Below are positions 7,085 through 14,516 of a stretch of DNA of 24,776 nucleotides, in pieces; the stretch's first letter is position 1, and the number at the start of each line of letters is the position of its first letter. Origin of the DNA: Nitrospiraceae bacterium (GTDB lineage Bacteria > Nitrospirota > Thermodesulfovibrionia > Thermodesulfovibrionales > Dissulfurispiraceae). The notes under the pieces were generated by a model, which saw nothing but the letters and a program-made list of their open reading frames with translations, did not search any database and was not told the DNA's origin. The stretch covers positions 4,700-29,475 of the forward strand of contig PMYY01000235.1 in assembly GCA_003170655.1 (NCBI GenBank), in the 5' to 3' direction. The translations under genes were made by a program, and so were the position numbers.

Positions 7085-9206
7085 ATGGATGATGGAGCGG
7101 GAAACATTCTTCTCAGGGCAGCCAGTGATTGACAGAAAACGGGGGAGCAGTTTTCCCCTCGGAGCAACCGTGTCGCAGGACGGCGTCAATTTCAGCGTCT
7201 TTTCGAAGAATGCCGATGCAATAGAACTCCTGCTCTTTGATAATGCAGAAGATCTTGGGCCCACGCGCACAATCCTTCTTGATTCAAAGAAGAACAGGAC
7301 ATACCATTACTGGCATGTCCATGTCCCGGATATCGGTCAAGGGCAGATCTACGGATATCGTGCCTATGGATCCTATGAACCGGAACGAGGCATGCGTTTC
7401 AACTCCTGTAAGGTGCTTCTCGATCCCTACTGCAGGGCGGTTGTCGTACCTGAGAAGTATAGCCGCAAATTGGCGAGAGGTCCTGGGGACAATTGCGGTA
7501 CTGCGATGAAGAGCATGGTGACAGATCCGCGCTTATATGACTGGGAGGGTGACAGGCCCCTGATGCGGTCATTTGCGCGCACGATCATTTACGAGATGCA
7601 TGTCCGCGGGTTCACAGCCCACCCGAGTTCAGGAGTCTCAACAGGGAAGCGGGGAACGTATGCTGGCCTGATCGAAAAGATCCCCTACCTTCAGGACCTC
7701 GGCATCACCGCCGTTGAACTTTTGCCGGTCTTTCATTTTGACGAACAGGATGCGCCTCCAAGGTTTAAAAACTACTGGGGCTACGCACCTGTCTCGTTCT
7801 TCGCTCCCACTCCGGCATATAGCTCTCGGAAAGACCCGCTCGAAACGGTCGATGAATTTCGAGATATGGTGAAGTCACTTCACCGAGCTGGGATCGAAGT
7901 GATTCTGGATGTTGTCTATAATCATACGGCCGAAGGCGATCATGATGGCCCGACGTTATGTTTCCGCGGCTTTGCAAATGATTCATATTATATGCTGGAA
8001 AGAGACAAGACCTATCATGCGAATTACGCCGGCTGTGGCAATACGCTCGATGCGAGCAACCCCTTCGTACGCCGGATGATCATAGATAGCCTTCACTACT
8101 GGGTCGAGGAGATGCACGTGGATGGATTCAGGTTCGACCTCGCCTCGATCATGACCCGGGACAGTCAGGGCCGGCCTCTCGACAACCCTCCTGTGCTGTG
8201 GGACATTGAGACAGATCCTGCATTGGCAGGCATTAAGCTGATTGCCGAGCCCTGGGACGCGACCGGACTCTACCTTGTCGGCAGTTTCGTCGGCGAAAGG
8301 TGGAGGGAGTGGAATGGGCGGTTCAGGGATGATGTCCGGAGCTTTCTCAAGGGAGACAGTGGTGCAATTTCAAGATTCGCATGCCGTCTGTTAGGCAGTC
8401 CCGATATCTTTGGGCATGGGGAGCGCGAGCCCGAACAAAGCATCAACTTCGTCACCTGCCATGATGGGTTTACCATAAATGATCTGGTTTCATTCAACCA
8501 TAAGCACAACGAGGCGAACGGTGAGGAGAACCGCGATGGCAGCGCCGACAACCTAAGCTGGAACTGCGGCATTGAGGGCCCTACGGACAGTCCGGCAATC
8601 GAAGAGCTCAGGAACAGGCAGGTGAAGAATTTTTTGAGCGTCACCCTTCTGGCCCCAGGGGTGCCGATGATCCTGATGGGTGATGAGGTCAGGAGAACTC
8701 AGGGAGGCAATAATAATGCCTACTGCCATGACAGCGAGATCAGTTGGTTCGACTGGGACCTCCTTGCGAGACACGCCGACCTGCATAGGTTTGTCAAAAA
8801 CCTCATCACGGCCCGCCTCCAGTTTTACGTAGCAAGTGATGTCCCTGGATTGACCCTGAATCAACTTCTGCAGCAGGCTCACATACAATGGCATGGGGTG
8901 AAACTCAACCAGCCTGACTGGGGAGCTGACTCACATGCTATTGCCCTGACCGCAACCAGTCTAAGAGGCAGATTCATGATCCATCTGATGATGAATGCAT
9001 ACTGGGAAGATCTGGAATTCGAGGTTCCGTCAGTTGCCGTTTCCCCGGGGCAAAACTGGAAGCGGTGGATCGATACTTTCATGGAATCGCCGGAGGACAT
9101 TTGCTCCTGGGATGATGCGGCGGTGTTCAGAGAAGCCATATATAAGGTGCGGTCACGGTCGTTGGTGGTCCTTGTCGCCCGGTTGGAAAACCATGGGAAA
9201 CTATAA
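7068..9206 (+). CDS. glgX: Glycogen debranching enzyme (GlgX/TreX, isoamylase type)
   Basis: This GH13 enzyme hydrolyses alpha-1,6 branches of the limit dextrin left by phosphorylase. It has 712 residues. An N-terminal CBM48-like domain (about 20-120) is followed by a catalytic barrel with all four conserved regions: DVVYNH (281-286), DGFRFD with nucleophile D357, AEPWD with acid/base E394, and CHDG with H465 and D466. The C-terminal beta domain starts at about 620. ATG 7068 overlaps the glgP end by 17 nt and has GGAAG 7 nt before it. In-frame ATGs at 7089 and 7092 are possible alternatives. The overlap implies translational coupling with glgP. A starch pullulanase is less likely, given the length and the partner gene. 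Confidence 0.94.
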   Translation: MSAECEWMMERETFFSGQPVIDRKRGSSFPLGATVSQDGVNFSVFSKNADAIELLLFDNAEDLGPTRTILLDSKKNRTYHYWHVHVPDIGQGQIYGYRAYGSYEPERGMRFNSCKVLLDPYCRAVVVPEKYSRKLARGPGDNCGTAMKSMVTDPRLYDWEGDRPLMRSFARTIIYEMHVRGFTAHPSSGVSTGKRGTYAGLIEKIPYLQDLGITAVELLPVFHFDEQDAPPRFKNYWGYAPVSFFAPTPAYSSRKDPLETVDEFRDMVKSLHRAGIEVILDVVYNHTAEGDHDGPTLCFRGFANDSYYMLERDKTYHANYAGCGNTLDASNPFVRRMIIDSLHYWVEEMHVDGFRFDLASIMTRDSQGRPLDNPPVLWDIETDPALAGIKLIAEPWDATGLYLVGSFVGERWREWNGRFRDDVRSFLKGDSGAISRFACRLLGSPDIFGHGEREPEQSINFVTCHDGFTINDLVSFNHKHNEANGEENRDGSADNLSWNCGIEGPTDSPAIEELRNRQVKNFLSVTLLAPGVPMILMGDEVRRTQGGNNNAYCHDSEISWFDWDLLARHADLHRFVKNLITARLQFYVASDVPGLTLNQLLQQAHIQWHGVKLNQPDWGADSHAIALTATSLRGRFMIHLMMNAYWEDLEFEVPSVAVSPGQNWKRWIDTFMESPEDICSWDDAAVFREAIYKVRSRSLVVLVARLENHGKL

Positions 9207-9287
9207 ACTAATGAGCAATATTGGATTGACGCGTGAATGAAACGTGTTCATCACGGCGTTAAATTTCTGGATTGAACGGAGGTAGTT

Positions 9288-10316
9288 ATGCCTGTAGCTG
9301 ATTATAAGATCTATTGTCAGATGCTCGATAGGGCTCGCAGTGGACATTTTGCATACCCCGCCATTAACGTGACATCGATCACGACTGCAAATGCCGTCCT
9401 CAAGGGGCTTGCCGAAAGCAAGAGCGACGGCATCATTCAGGTTTCGACTGGCGGCGGAGCCTTTGCTTCGGGTTCTTCCTTAAAGGACATGGCCCTTGGG
9501 GCGATCTCGATAGCCGAACATGTGCATCGTGCAGCGGAACGGTATCCTGTCTATGTCGCCCTTCATACAGATCACTGCCAGGCGGATAAGCTCGATAAAT
9601 TGGTCATTCCTCTTGTGGAGGAGACCGAGAGGCGGAGAGCATCTGGCCGGCCTAACCTCTTCAATAGCCATATGTTTGATGGAAGCGCCCTGCCGCTGAA
9701 AAAGAACCTCGATATCGCAGTCAAGCTTCTGGAAAGGTTCCAACGAAATGAGCTCATCCTTGAGATAGAAGCCGGAGTTGTAGGCGGAGAGGAAGATGGT
9801 GTGAAAGGTGAGGCAGGCGCCAAGCTCTATACGACGCCTGAGGACACCCTTGAGGTTGCTCGGCAGTTAAATGCTGTTAAGGGCGCACGGTATCTCCTTG
9901 CTGCGACCTTCGGCAATGTCCACGGCGTCTACAAGCCAGGCCATGTGAAGCTTAAGCCCTCGATCCTCAAGGACTGCCAGGATGCTGTAGTAAAGGAATA
10001 CGGGGAAACGGCGCGTTTTTATCTCGTTTTCCATGGTGGCTCAGGCTCTGAACTGCAAGACATCCGCGAAGCTATTGATTACAGCGTAGTCAAGATGAAT
10101 ATCGACACCGACACCCAGTATGCCTTCACACGTGCTATCGCTGACCATATGCTTAAGAACTACAATGGCGTCCTCAAGGTGGATGGTGAGATGGGGGATA
10201 AGAAGACCTATGATCCCCGAACATACCTCTCCCTGGCCGAGTCTGCTATGGCAGATCGGGTCAAACAGGCGGTGAGTGATCTGCGGTCTGTCGGGACCAC
10301 TATGTTTAAGAAATAG
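9288..10316 (+). CDS. fba: Class II fructose-bisphosphate aldolase
   Basis: This enzyme splits fructose-1,6-bisphosphate into dihydroxyacetone phosphate and glyceraldehyde-3-phosphate (EC 4.1.2.13), using zinc. It has 342 residues, close to the class IIa enzymes of the mycobacterial type. Visible are the metal/catalytic block HTDHC (93-97, with catalytic Asp95) and the zinc histidines in FGNVHGVYKPGH and FHGGSG. The phosphate-binding segment NIDTDTQYAFT is also present. The ribosome binding site GGAGGT lies just before the ATG. It follows glgX by 81 nt and precedes the phosphofructokinase gene by 10 nt, clearly within one transcript. No class I aldolase or bifunctional FBP aldolase/phosphatase features are seen. 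Confidence 0.96.
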   Translation: MPVADYKIYCQMLDRARSGHFAYPAINVTSITTANAVLKGLAESKSDGIIQVSTGGGAFASGSSLKDMALGAISIAEHVHRAAERYPVYVALHTDHCQADKLDKLVIPLVEETERRRASGRPNLFNSHMFDGSALPLKKNLDIAVKLLERFQRNELILEIEAGVVGGEEDGVKGEAGAKLYTTPEDTLEVARQLNAVKGARYLLAATFGNVHGVYKPGHVKLKPSILKDCQDAVVKEYGETARFYLVFHGGSGSELQDIREAIDYSVVKMNIDTDTQYAFTRAIADHMLKNYNGVLKVDGEMGDKKTYDPRTYLSLAESAMADRVKQAVSDLRSVGTTMFKK

Positions 10317-10326
10317 GTGAGTTCAT

Positions 10327-11616
10327 ATGGAGAACAGCGATCTCGATTTCACGATAGAAAGGCTTGGCGAGTGCAGATTCTCTTTCCCACAGCAGGGGGG
10401 CCGGTTCACTGATGACGGTGAACGCATTCTCTATGACACTCAGGTTGATGTCATTCGGAGAATGTTTCGCGAGGGGAAGGAGCCACCTTCCATGGAGGTA
10501 GCCGGTCCGAGAGAGAAGATATTCTTTGACCCATCATCACTCGCCTGTGGGATTGTGACCTGCGGAGGGCTCTGTCCAGGGTTGAACGATGTGATACGGG
10601 CAGTCGTGCTAAGCCTCAGCCACCACTACGGCGTGAAAAAGATTTATGGGTTCCGCTATGGCTATGAAGGCCTTGTGCAGAAGTACGGTCACAATCCTGT
10701 TGATCTCACTCCGGAGACGGTGAGTGGGATCAATAAGGCGGGTGGCACCATACTAGGCTCTTCCCGCGGACCACAGGACCCTGTTGAGATCCTGAAAACC
10801 CTTGAGGACCTGAGGATAGGAATCCTTTTTGCAGTTGGTGGAGACGGTACCCTCAGGGGCGCACAGAAGATCGCCCAGGAGGCTGCGCGCAGAGGACAGA
10901 AGATCAGCGTCATCGGTATCCCAAAAACAATAGATAATGATATTTCATATATCCAGACAACCTTCGGCTTCGAGACGGCCGTTTCTGAGGCTAGGAGGGC
11001 GACATATGCCGCACACTCTGAGGCCAGGGGTGCGCGTAACGGCATCGGCCTGGTGAAGCTTATGGGGCGTGATTCCGGGTTCATAGCCGCCTTTTCTGTC
11101 CTTGTAGGCAGTGAGGTGAATTTCTGTCTCGTCCCTGAGGTGCCTTTTGGTCTCGAAGGATTCCTCCAGGCCTTGAGGAAACGACTCGAACAGAAAGCGC
11201 ATGCAGTTATTGTACTGGCAGAGGGTGCCGGACAGGACCTCACAGCACAGACTGGTGAATGCGATTGCTCGGGTAACATCAAGTACGGTGATATTGGCAT
11301 TTTTTTAAGAGACAACATCAGGGATTATTTCAAAGGCATTGGCATGGAGATAAATCTGAAGTATATCGATCCAAGCTACATGATACGCAGCCTTCCAGCG
11401 AATCCTCACGATTCGGCCTTTTGTCTTGTGCTGGGGCAATGTGCTGTGCATGCCGGGATGAGCGGCAGGACAAACATGGTTGTCGGCTTTTGGAACCACT
11501 TGTTCACCCATGTCCCGATATCCTTGGCCGTATCGAAGCGTAAAAGGATAGATCCTGAAGGAGAGCTCTGGAACAGTGTCGTCGCCTCCACCGGACAACC
11601 GAGGAATATGCGATGA
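10327..11616 (+). CDS. pfkA: 6-phosphofructokinase, plant-like (group III) type
   Basis: This enzyme phosphorylates fructose-6-phosphate to fructose-1,6-bisphosphate. Its 429 residues exceed the 320 of E. coli PfkA, with an extra N-terminal stretch of about 75 residues as in plant/parasite-type enzymes. GIVTCGGLCPGLNDVIR is the nucleotide loop, and GGDGT (171-175) has Gly rather than the second Asp typical of pyrophosphate-dependent enzymes. PKTIDND (199-205) carries the catalytic Asp and has Lys200. MGRDSGFIA is the substrate segment. The Gly174/Lys200 combination is the one I associate with ATP-using group III enzymes, so ATP is the likelier donor, but pyrophosphate cannot be ruled out by reading. 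It lies directly after fba. The last bases (ATGA) overlap a 50-codon ORF. Confidence 0.93.
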   Translation: MENSDLDFTIERLGECRFSFPQQGGRFTDDGERILYDTQVDVIRRMFREGKEPPSMEVAGPREKIFFDPSSLACGIVTCGGLCPGLNDVIRAVVLSLSHHYGVKKIYGFRYGYEGLVQKYGHNPVDLTPETVSGINKAGGTILGSSRGPQDPVEILKTLEDLRIGILFAVGGDGTLRGAQKIAQEAARRGQKISVIGIPKTIDNDISYIQTTFGFETAVSEARRATYAAHSEARGARNGIGLVKLMGRDSGFIAAFSVLVGSEVNFCLVPEVPFGLEGFLQALRKRLEQKAHAVIVLAEGAGQDLTAQTGECDCSGNIKYGDIGIFLRDNIRDYFKGIGMEINLKYIDPSYMIRSLPANPHDSAFCLVLGQCAVHAGMSGRTNMVVGFWNHLFTHVPISLAVSKRKRIDPEGELWNSVVASTGQPRNMR

Positions 11617-11765
11617 ACGGGATCGACAACTGTCAGCGCTGCGCAAGTCAGAAACAAGCAGAGAGGGTGTCCGAGATTGGTGTTTCACCATCCCTAACTT
11701 ATCCTCTTAGGAATCTGCTCATCCCGGACAGTAATAATCTTCCGGAGTCAATAGAAGGAGAGTGA
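11613..11765 (+). CDS. Possible 50-residue protein between pfkA and pyk
   Basis: Its ATG overlaps the pfkA stop as ATGA, GAGGA lies about 8 nt upstream, and the TGA falls 7 nt before the pyk ATG. The peptide begins MNGIDNCQRCASQKQAE and has one CxxC pair (C7, C10). The rest is polar with no motif I recognise. The neat overlap and the fill of an otherwise empty 156-nt gap favour translation, but the composition is not clearly protein-like. It could be a coupling leader or chance. Confidence 0.35.
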   Translation: MNGIDNCQRCASQKQAERVSEIGVSPSLTYPLRNLLIPDSNNLPESIEGE

Positions 11766-11772
11766 ATCATAA

Positions 11773-13212
11773 ATGGACCTTCCATTACATAAAACAAAGA
11801 TCGTATGTACCATCGGACCTGCTTCGGCATCGCCTGAAGTAATGGAAAAGATGATTCAGGCGGGGATGAACATCGCCCGGCTCAACTTCTCACATGGTGA
11901 TTTCGACAGCCACCGGATTGTAGTCCGGAACCTGAGGTCAGCGGCCAATGCCGCCGGAAAGCGGGTTGCCATCATGGCGGACCTCTCCGGTCCGAAGATG
12001 CGCATCGGCAAACTCGTGCAGGAGCCTGTTGAACTGAAATCCGGTGACACTTATACACTTACGACCGACAACATCGTCGGCGATTCGGAACGGGCTTCGG
12101 TCACCTTCAAGAAACTCCCGCTGGCGGTCAAACCCGGTGATACGCTTTTCTTGAATGACGGTATCATACAGCTCGCTGTCTCTTCCGTTAAAGGCAACGA
12201 GGTCAACTGCAAGATTATAGTCGGCGGTGAACTCTGGTCCCGCAAGGGACTCAATCTGCCGGGCATAAATCTTGGCATTAGCGCCTTCACGGAGTACGAC
12301 AACGATTGCCTGAAATTCGCTGCGGAGGAAGGAATCGATGCGGTCAGCCAGTCCTTTGTCGAGACTGGCGCCGACATCAGGGCAGTACGTCAGGCTGCAG
12401 ATTTGCTGGGCTACCACCCGGTTATCATCGCCAAGATAGAGCGCTCTAACGCCCTTGATCACATGGATGATATTCTCGACGAAGCGGACGGTATCATGAT
12501 TGCCAGAGGAGACCTTGGAGTAGAAGTCCCTATAGAAAGGATCGCTGTCATCCAGAAGGATCTCATGCGACAGACCAATAGGAGGGCGAAGCCGGTCATT
12601 ACGGCAACACAGATGCTAGAGTCTATGACTGAGAACGGGCGGCCGACACGCGCCGAGGTGACTGACGTCTCAAATGCGATCCTCGACGGAACCGACTGCG
12701 TTATGCTCTCAGGGGAATCTGCCATGGGAAAATATCCGGTTGATGCGGTCAGGATGCTGGCGAAAATCGCTGCAGAGGTCGAACCCAAGAGACGGATGAC
12801 CAGTATCCTTGATATGTATCAGGACATGGATATTAAAAACAGACTGAAGCTGGAACATCTGATCGCGATAGCGGTCGAATCGAGCCTCCAATATGCCTCT
12901 CCGGCCGCGGTTTTCGCGCCGACGCACAGCGGAGCAACGGCCCGGAGTCTCTCTTTCTTCAGGCTTCCAGTGTGGATTGTCGGCATAAGTTCAAGTGAGG
13001 CGACCTGTCAGGGGTTAGTATTTTCGTCAGGCGTTTATCCTGTCCTGCGCCAGGATCATCCAAAGGATTATTCCTCTTTTGTTCGGGCTTGGGTCGAGGA
13101 ACACGGGCTTCAAGGGGAAATCTCAGTGCTCACGGAAGGCCCTTCATCGAAGCATCCCGAGGTTAATAATCGCATGGAAATTATTGATCTCAGGCGTCCG
13201 TTTAGTCAGTAG
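11773..13212 (+). CDS. pyk: Pyruvate kinase
   Basis: This enzyme makes pyruvate and ATP from phosphoenolpyruvate and ADP (EC 2.7.1.40). It has 479 residues. KTKIVCTIGPAS and NIARLNFSHG mark the N-terminal barrel, with the B domain at about 70-170. IIAKIERSNALDH holds the catalytic Lys221, and MIARGDLGVEVP holds the metal-binding acidic residues. ITATQMLESM and MLSGESAMGKYP are also present. A C-terminal regulatory-type domain follows from about residue 350. No extra PEP-utilizer domain is present. GAAGGAGAG lies about 10 nt before the ATG. The next gene, gpmA, follows 34 nt later. Together they cover two steps of lower glycolysis, but enolase is not in the window. Confidence 0.96.
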   Translation: MDLPLHKTKIVCTIGPASASPEVMEKMIQAGMNIARLNFSHGDFDSHRIVVRNLRSAANAAGKRVAIMADLSGPKMRIGKLVQEPVELKSGDTYTLTTDNIVGDSERASVTFKKLPLAVKPGDTLFLNDGIIQLAVSSVKGNEVNCKIIVGGELWSRKGLNLPGINLGISAFTEYDNDCLKFAAEEGIDAVSQSFVETGADIRAVRQAADLLGYHPVIIAKIERSNALDHMDDILDEADGIMIARGDLGVEVPIERIAVIQKDLMRQTNRRAKPVITATQMLESMTENGRPTRAEVTDVSNAILDGTDCVMLSGESAMGKYPVDAVRMLAKIAAEVEPKRRMTSILDMYQDMDIKNRLKLEHLIAIAVESSLQYASPAAVFAPTHSGATARSLSFFRLPVWIVGISSSEATCQGLVFSSGVYPVLRQDHPKDYSSFVRAWVEEHGLQGEISVLTEGPSSKHPEVNNRMEIIDLRRPFSQ

Positions 13213-13246
13213 AGGATTGGGGAAGGGTAGATAAGAGGAGGAAAGC

Positions 13247-13993
13247 ATGAAAACTATAGTACTGCTCAGGCATGGCGAGAGCATCTGGAATCAGGAGAAC
13301 CGTTTCACAGGCTGGACCGACGTGCCGCTCTCCGAAAAGGGGATCCAGGAGGCTCGCGAAGCAGGGCGTCTCCTCCGCGAGGGGGGATATGCCTTCGATA
13401 TGGCCTTCACATCAGTGCTGAAGCGGGCTATCAAGACCCTGTGGATTGTTCTGGAAGAGATGGATCTCATGTGGGTCCCGGTCGTCGGCAGCTGGCGTCT
13501 GAACGAGCGCCACTACGGCGCACTGCAGGGCCTCAACAAGGCTGAGACCGCAAAGGAGTATGGAGAAGAGCAGGTAAACTTGTGGCGCCGCAGTTTTGAT
13601 GTGCGTCCACCAGCGCTTACCGAAGATGACCTGCGGCATCCCCGCAACGACCCTAAATACGCCCGTCTTCACCAATGGGATCTGCCTGCGACGGAGTGTC
13701 TTAAAGACACCATTGATCGCTTCCTTCCCTATGCCCAGGAGAATATTGCCCCCGCCATGCTGGCAGGGCGGCGCGTACTCATTGTAGCACACGGAAACAC
13801 ATTACGGGCGCTCGTCAAGTATGCGGATCGGATCTCTGACGATTATATTGCAAACGTGAACATACCAACTGGGATTCCGCTCGTCTACGAGCTTGAGGAT
13901 GATCTTAAGCCGATACGCAGCTACTACCTGGGCGATCAGGAGTCTGCGAGAAAGGCTGTGGAAGCTGTGGCAAATCAGTCAAAGACAATATGA
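13247..13993 (+). CDS. gpmA: 2,3-bisphosphoglycerate-dependent phosphoglycerate mutase
   Basis: This enzyme interconverts 3-phosphoglycerate and 2-phosphoglycerate (EC 5.4.2.11). It has 248 residues, the usual length. LLRHGES contains the phospho-acceptor His9. NRFTGWTDVPLSEKG, NERHYGALQGLNKAE and VAHGNTLRAL (His182) complete the active site expected of the cofactor-dependent type. The ribosome binding site AGGAGGA precedes the ATG. It is the last classical glycolytic gene of the cluster, and its stop overlaps a 24-codon ORF that leads into the ferredoxin gene. Its substrate, 3-phosphoglycerate, would be the direct product if the downstream oxidoreductase acted on glyceraldehyde-3-phosphate. 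Confidence 0.96.
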   Translation: MKTIVLLRHGESIWNQENRFTGWTDVPLSEKGIQEAREAGRLLREGGYAFDMAFTSVLKRAIKTLWIVLEEMDLMWVPVVGSWRLNERHYGALQGLNKAETAKEYGEEQVNLWRRSFDVRPPALTEDDLRHPRNDPKYARLHQWDLPATECLKDTIDRFLPYAQENIAPAMLAGRRVLIVAHGNTLRALVKYADRISDDYIANVNIPTGIPLVYELEDDLKPIRSYYLGDQESARKAVEAVANQSKTI

Positions 13994-14064
13994 GAGGTAA
14001 AGAAAGGGAGATAAAAGATCTGTTAGAGCTGATGACAAAGACAAAGAAGGAGATGCCATTATGA
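13990..14064 (+). CDS. Possible 24-residue micropeptide coupling gpmA to the ferredoxin gene
   Basis: Its ATG overlaps the gpmA stop (ATGA at 13990-13993) and its TGA overlaps the ferredoxin start (ATGA at 14061-14064), so the three frames are chained with no gap. The peptide begins MRGKEREIKDLLELM and is a Lys/Glu-rich, probably helical chain with no Cys. There is no strong ribosome binding site of its own, and translation would rely on re-initiation after gpmA. AAGGAG inside it serves the ferredoxin gene. It may be a real small protein, a pure coupling device, or chance. Confidence 0.42.
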   Translation: MRGKEREIKDLLELMTKTKKEMPL

Positions 14065-14516
14065 AAATTCTGATCACTCCGCGAATGGAACGTTGCATCG
14101 GGTGCCATTCCTGCTCGCTCGCATGTGCCCGTCTTGTGCATAAAAGCCTTTCCTGGGACACTGCTGGAATACGCATCCGGTCTGCTGGCGGCCTCTCGAC
14201 AGGGTTCGAGGCACGGACGTGCCTAGCCTGCGACCCCGCACCCTGCGTCAGGGTCTGCCCCACGGGTGCGTATTCGCAGCGGAAGAACGGCGGCGTAATA
14301 GCTAGAAAAAAGCTTTGTATCCGCTGCGGGGATTGTGTAAAGGCATGTCCTGTGGACGCGATATACCTTGACGCATCAGGTGAGCCGTATGTCTGTATCC
14401 ATTGTGGTAAATGTGTGCCCTACTGTCCCCATGATTGTCTGGAACATGCGGAGATTTCACGTGGTGGTTTCGCGGCAGAAAAAAAAGGGGAAGAGACCGG
14501 GGAGGCTCAGTCATGA
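14061..14516 (+). CDS. Polyferredoxin with four [4Fe-4S] motifs, electron partner of the AOR-family protein
   Basis: A 151-residue HycB/AorA-like electron-transfer subunit. It has sixteen motif cysteines in four groups: C12-x2-C-x2-C-x3-C, CLACDPAPCVRVCP (C-x2-C-x4-C-x3-C), CIRCGDCVKACP and CIHCGKCVPYCP. The C-terminal 25 residues are charged and Glu-rich. No signal peptide is seen, so the protein should be cytoplasmic. In known families such proteins sit beside tungsten-dependent aldehyde oxidoreductases and carry electrons away from the active site. The stop overlaps the next start as ATGA, which supports a two-subunit enzyme. No flavin subunit (AorC type) gene follows, so free ferredoxin is the likely acceptor. 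Confidence 0.92.
   Translation: MKILITPRMERCIGCHSCSLACARLVHKSLSWDTAGIRIRSAGGLSTGFEARTCLACDPAPCVRVCPTGAYSQRKNGGVIARKKLCIRCGDCVKACPVDAIYLDASGEPYVCIHCGKCVPYCPHDCLEHAEISRGGFAAEKKGEETGEAQS

Noticed and set aside
9232..9255. Bulged inverted repeat CGTGAATGAA / TTCATCACG between glgX and fba
   Set aside because: It is short and imperfect with no T tract, and the surrounding genes look co-transcribed.
10689..11318. Long minus-strand frame inside pfkA
   Set aside because: It is a shadow of the real gene, rich in Ser/Arg/Pro, with no family features.
14435..14512. Longer N-terminus of the AOR-family protein
   Set aside because: It would lie inside the ferredoxin gene; ATG 14513 has a strong ribosome site and matches the family start.
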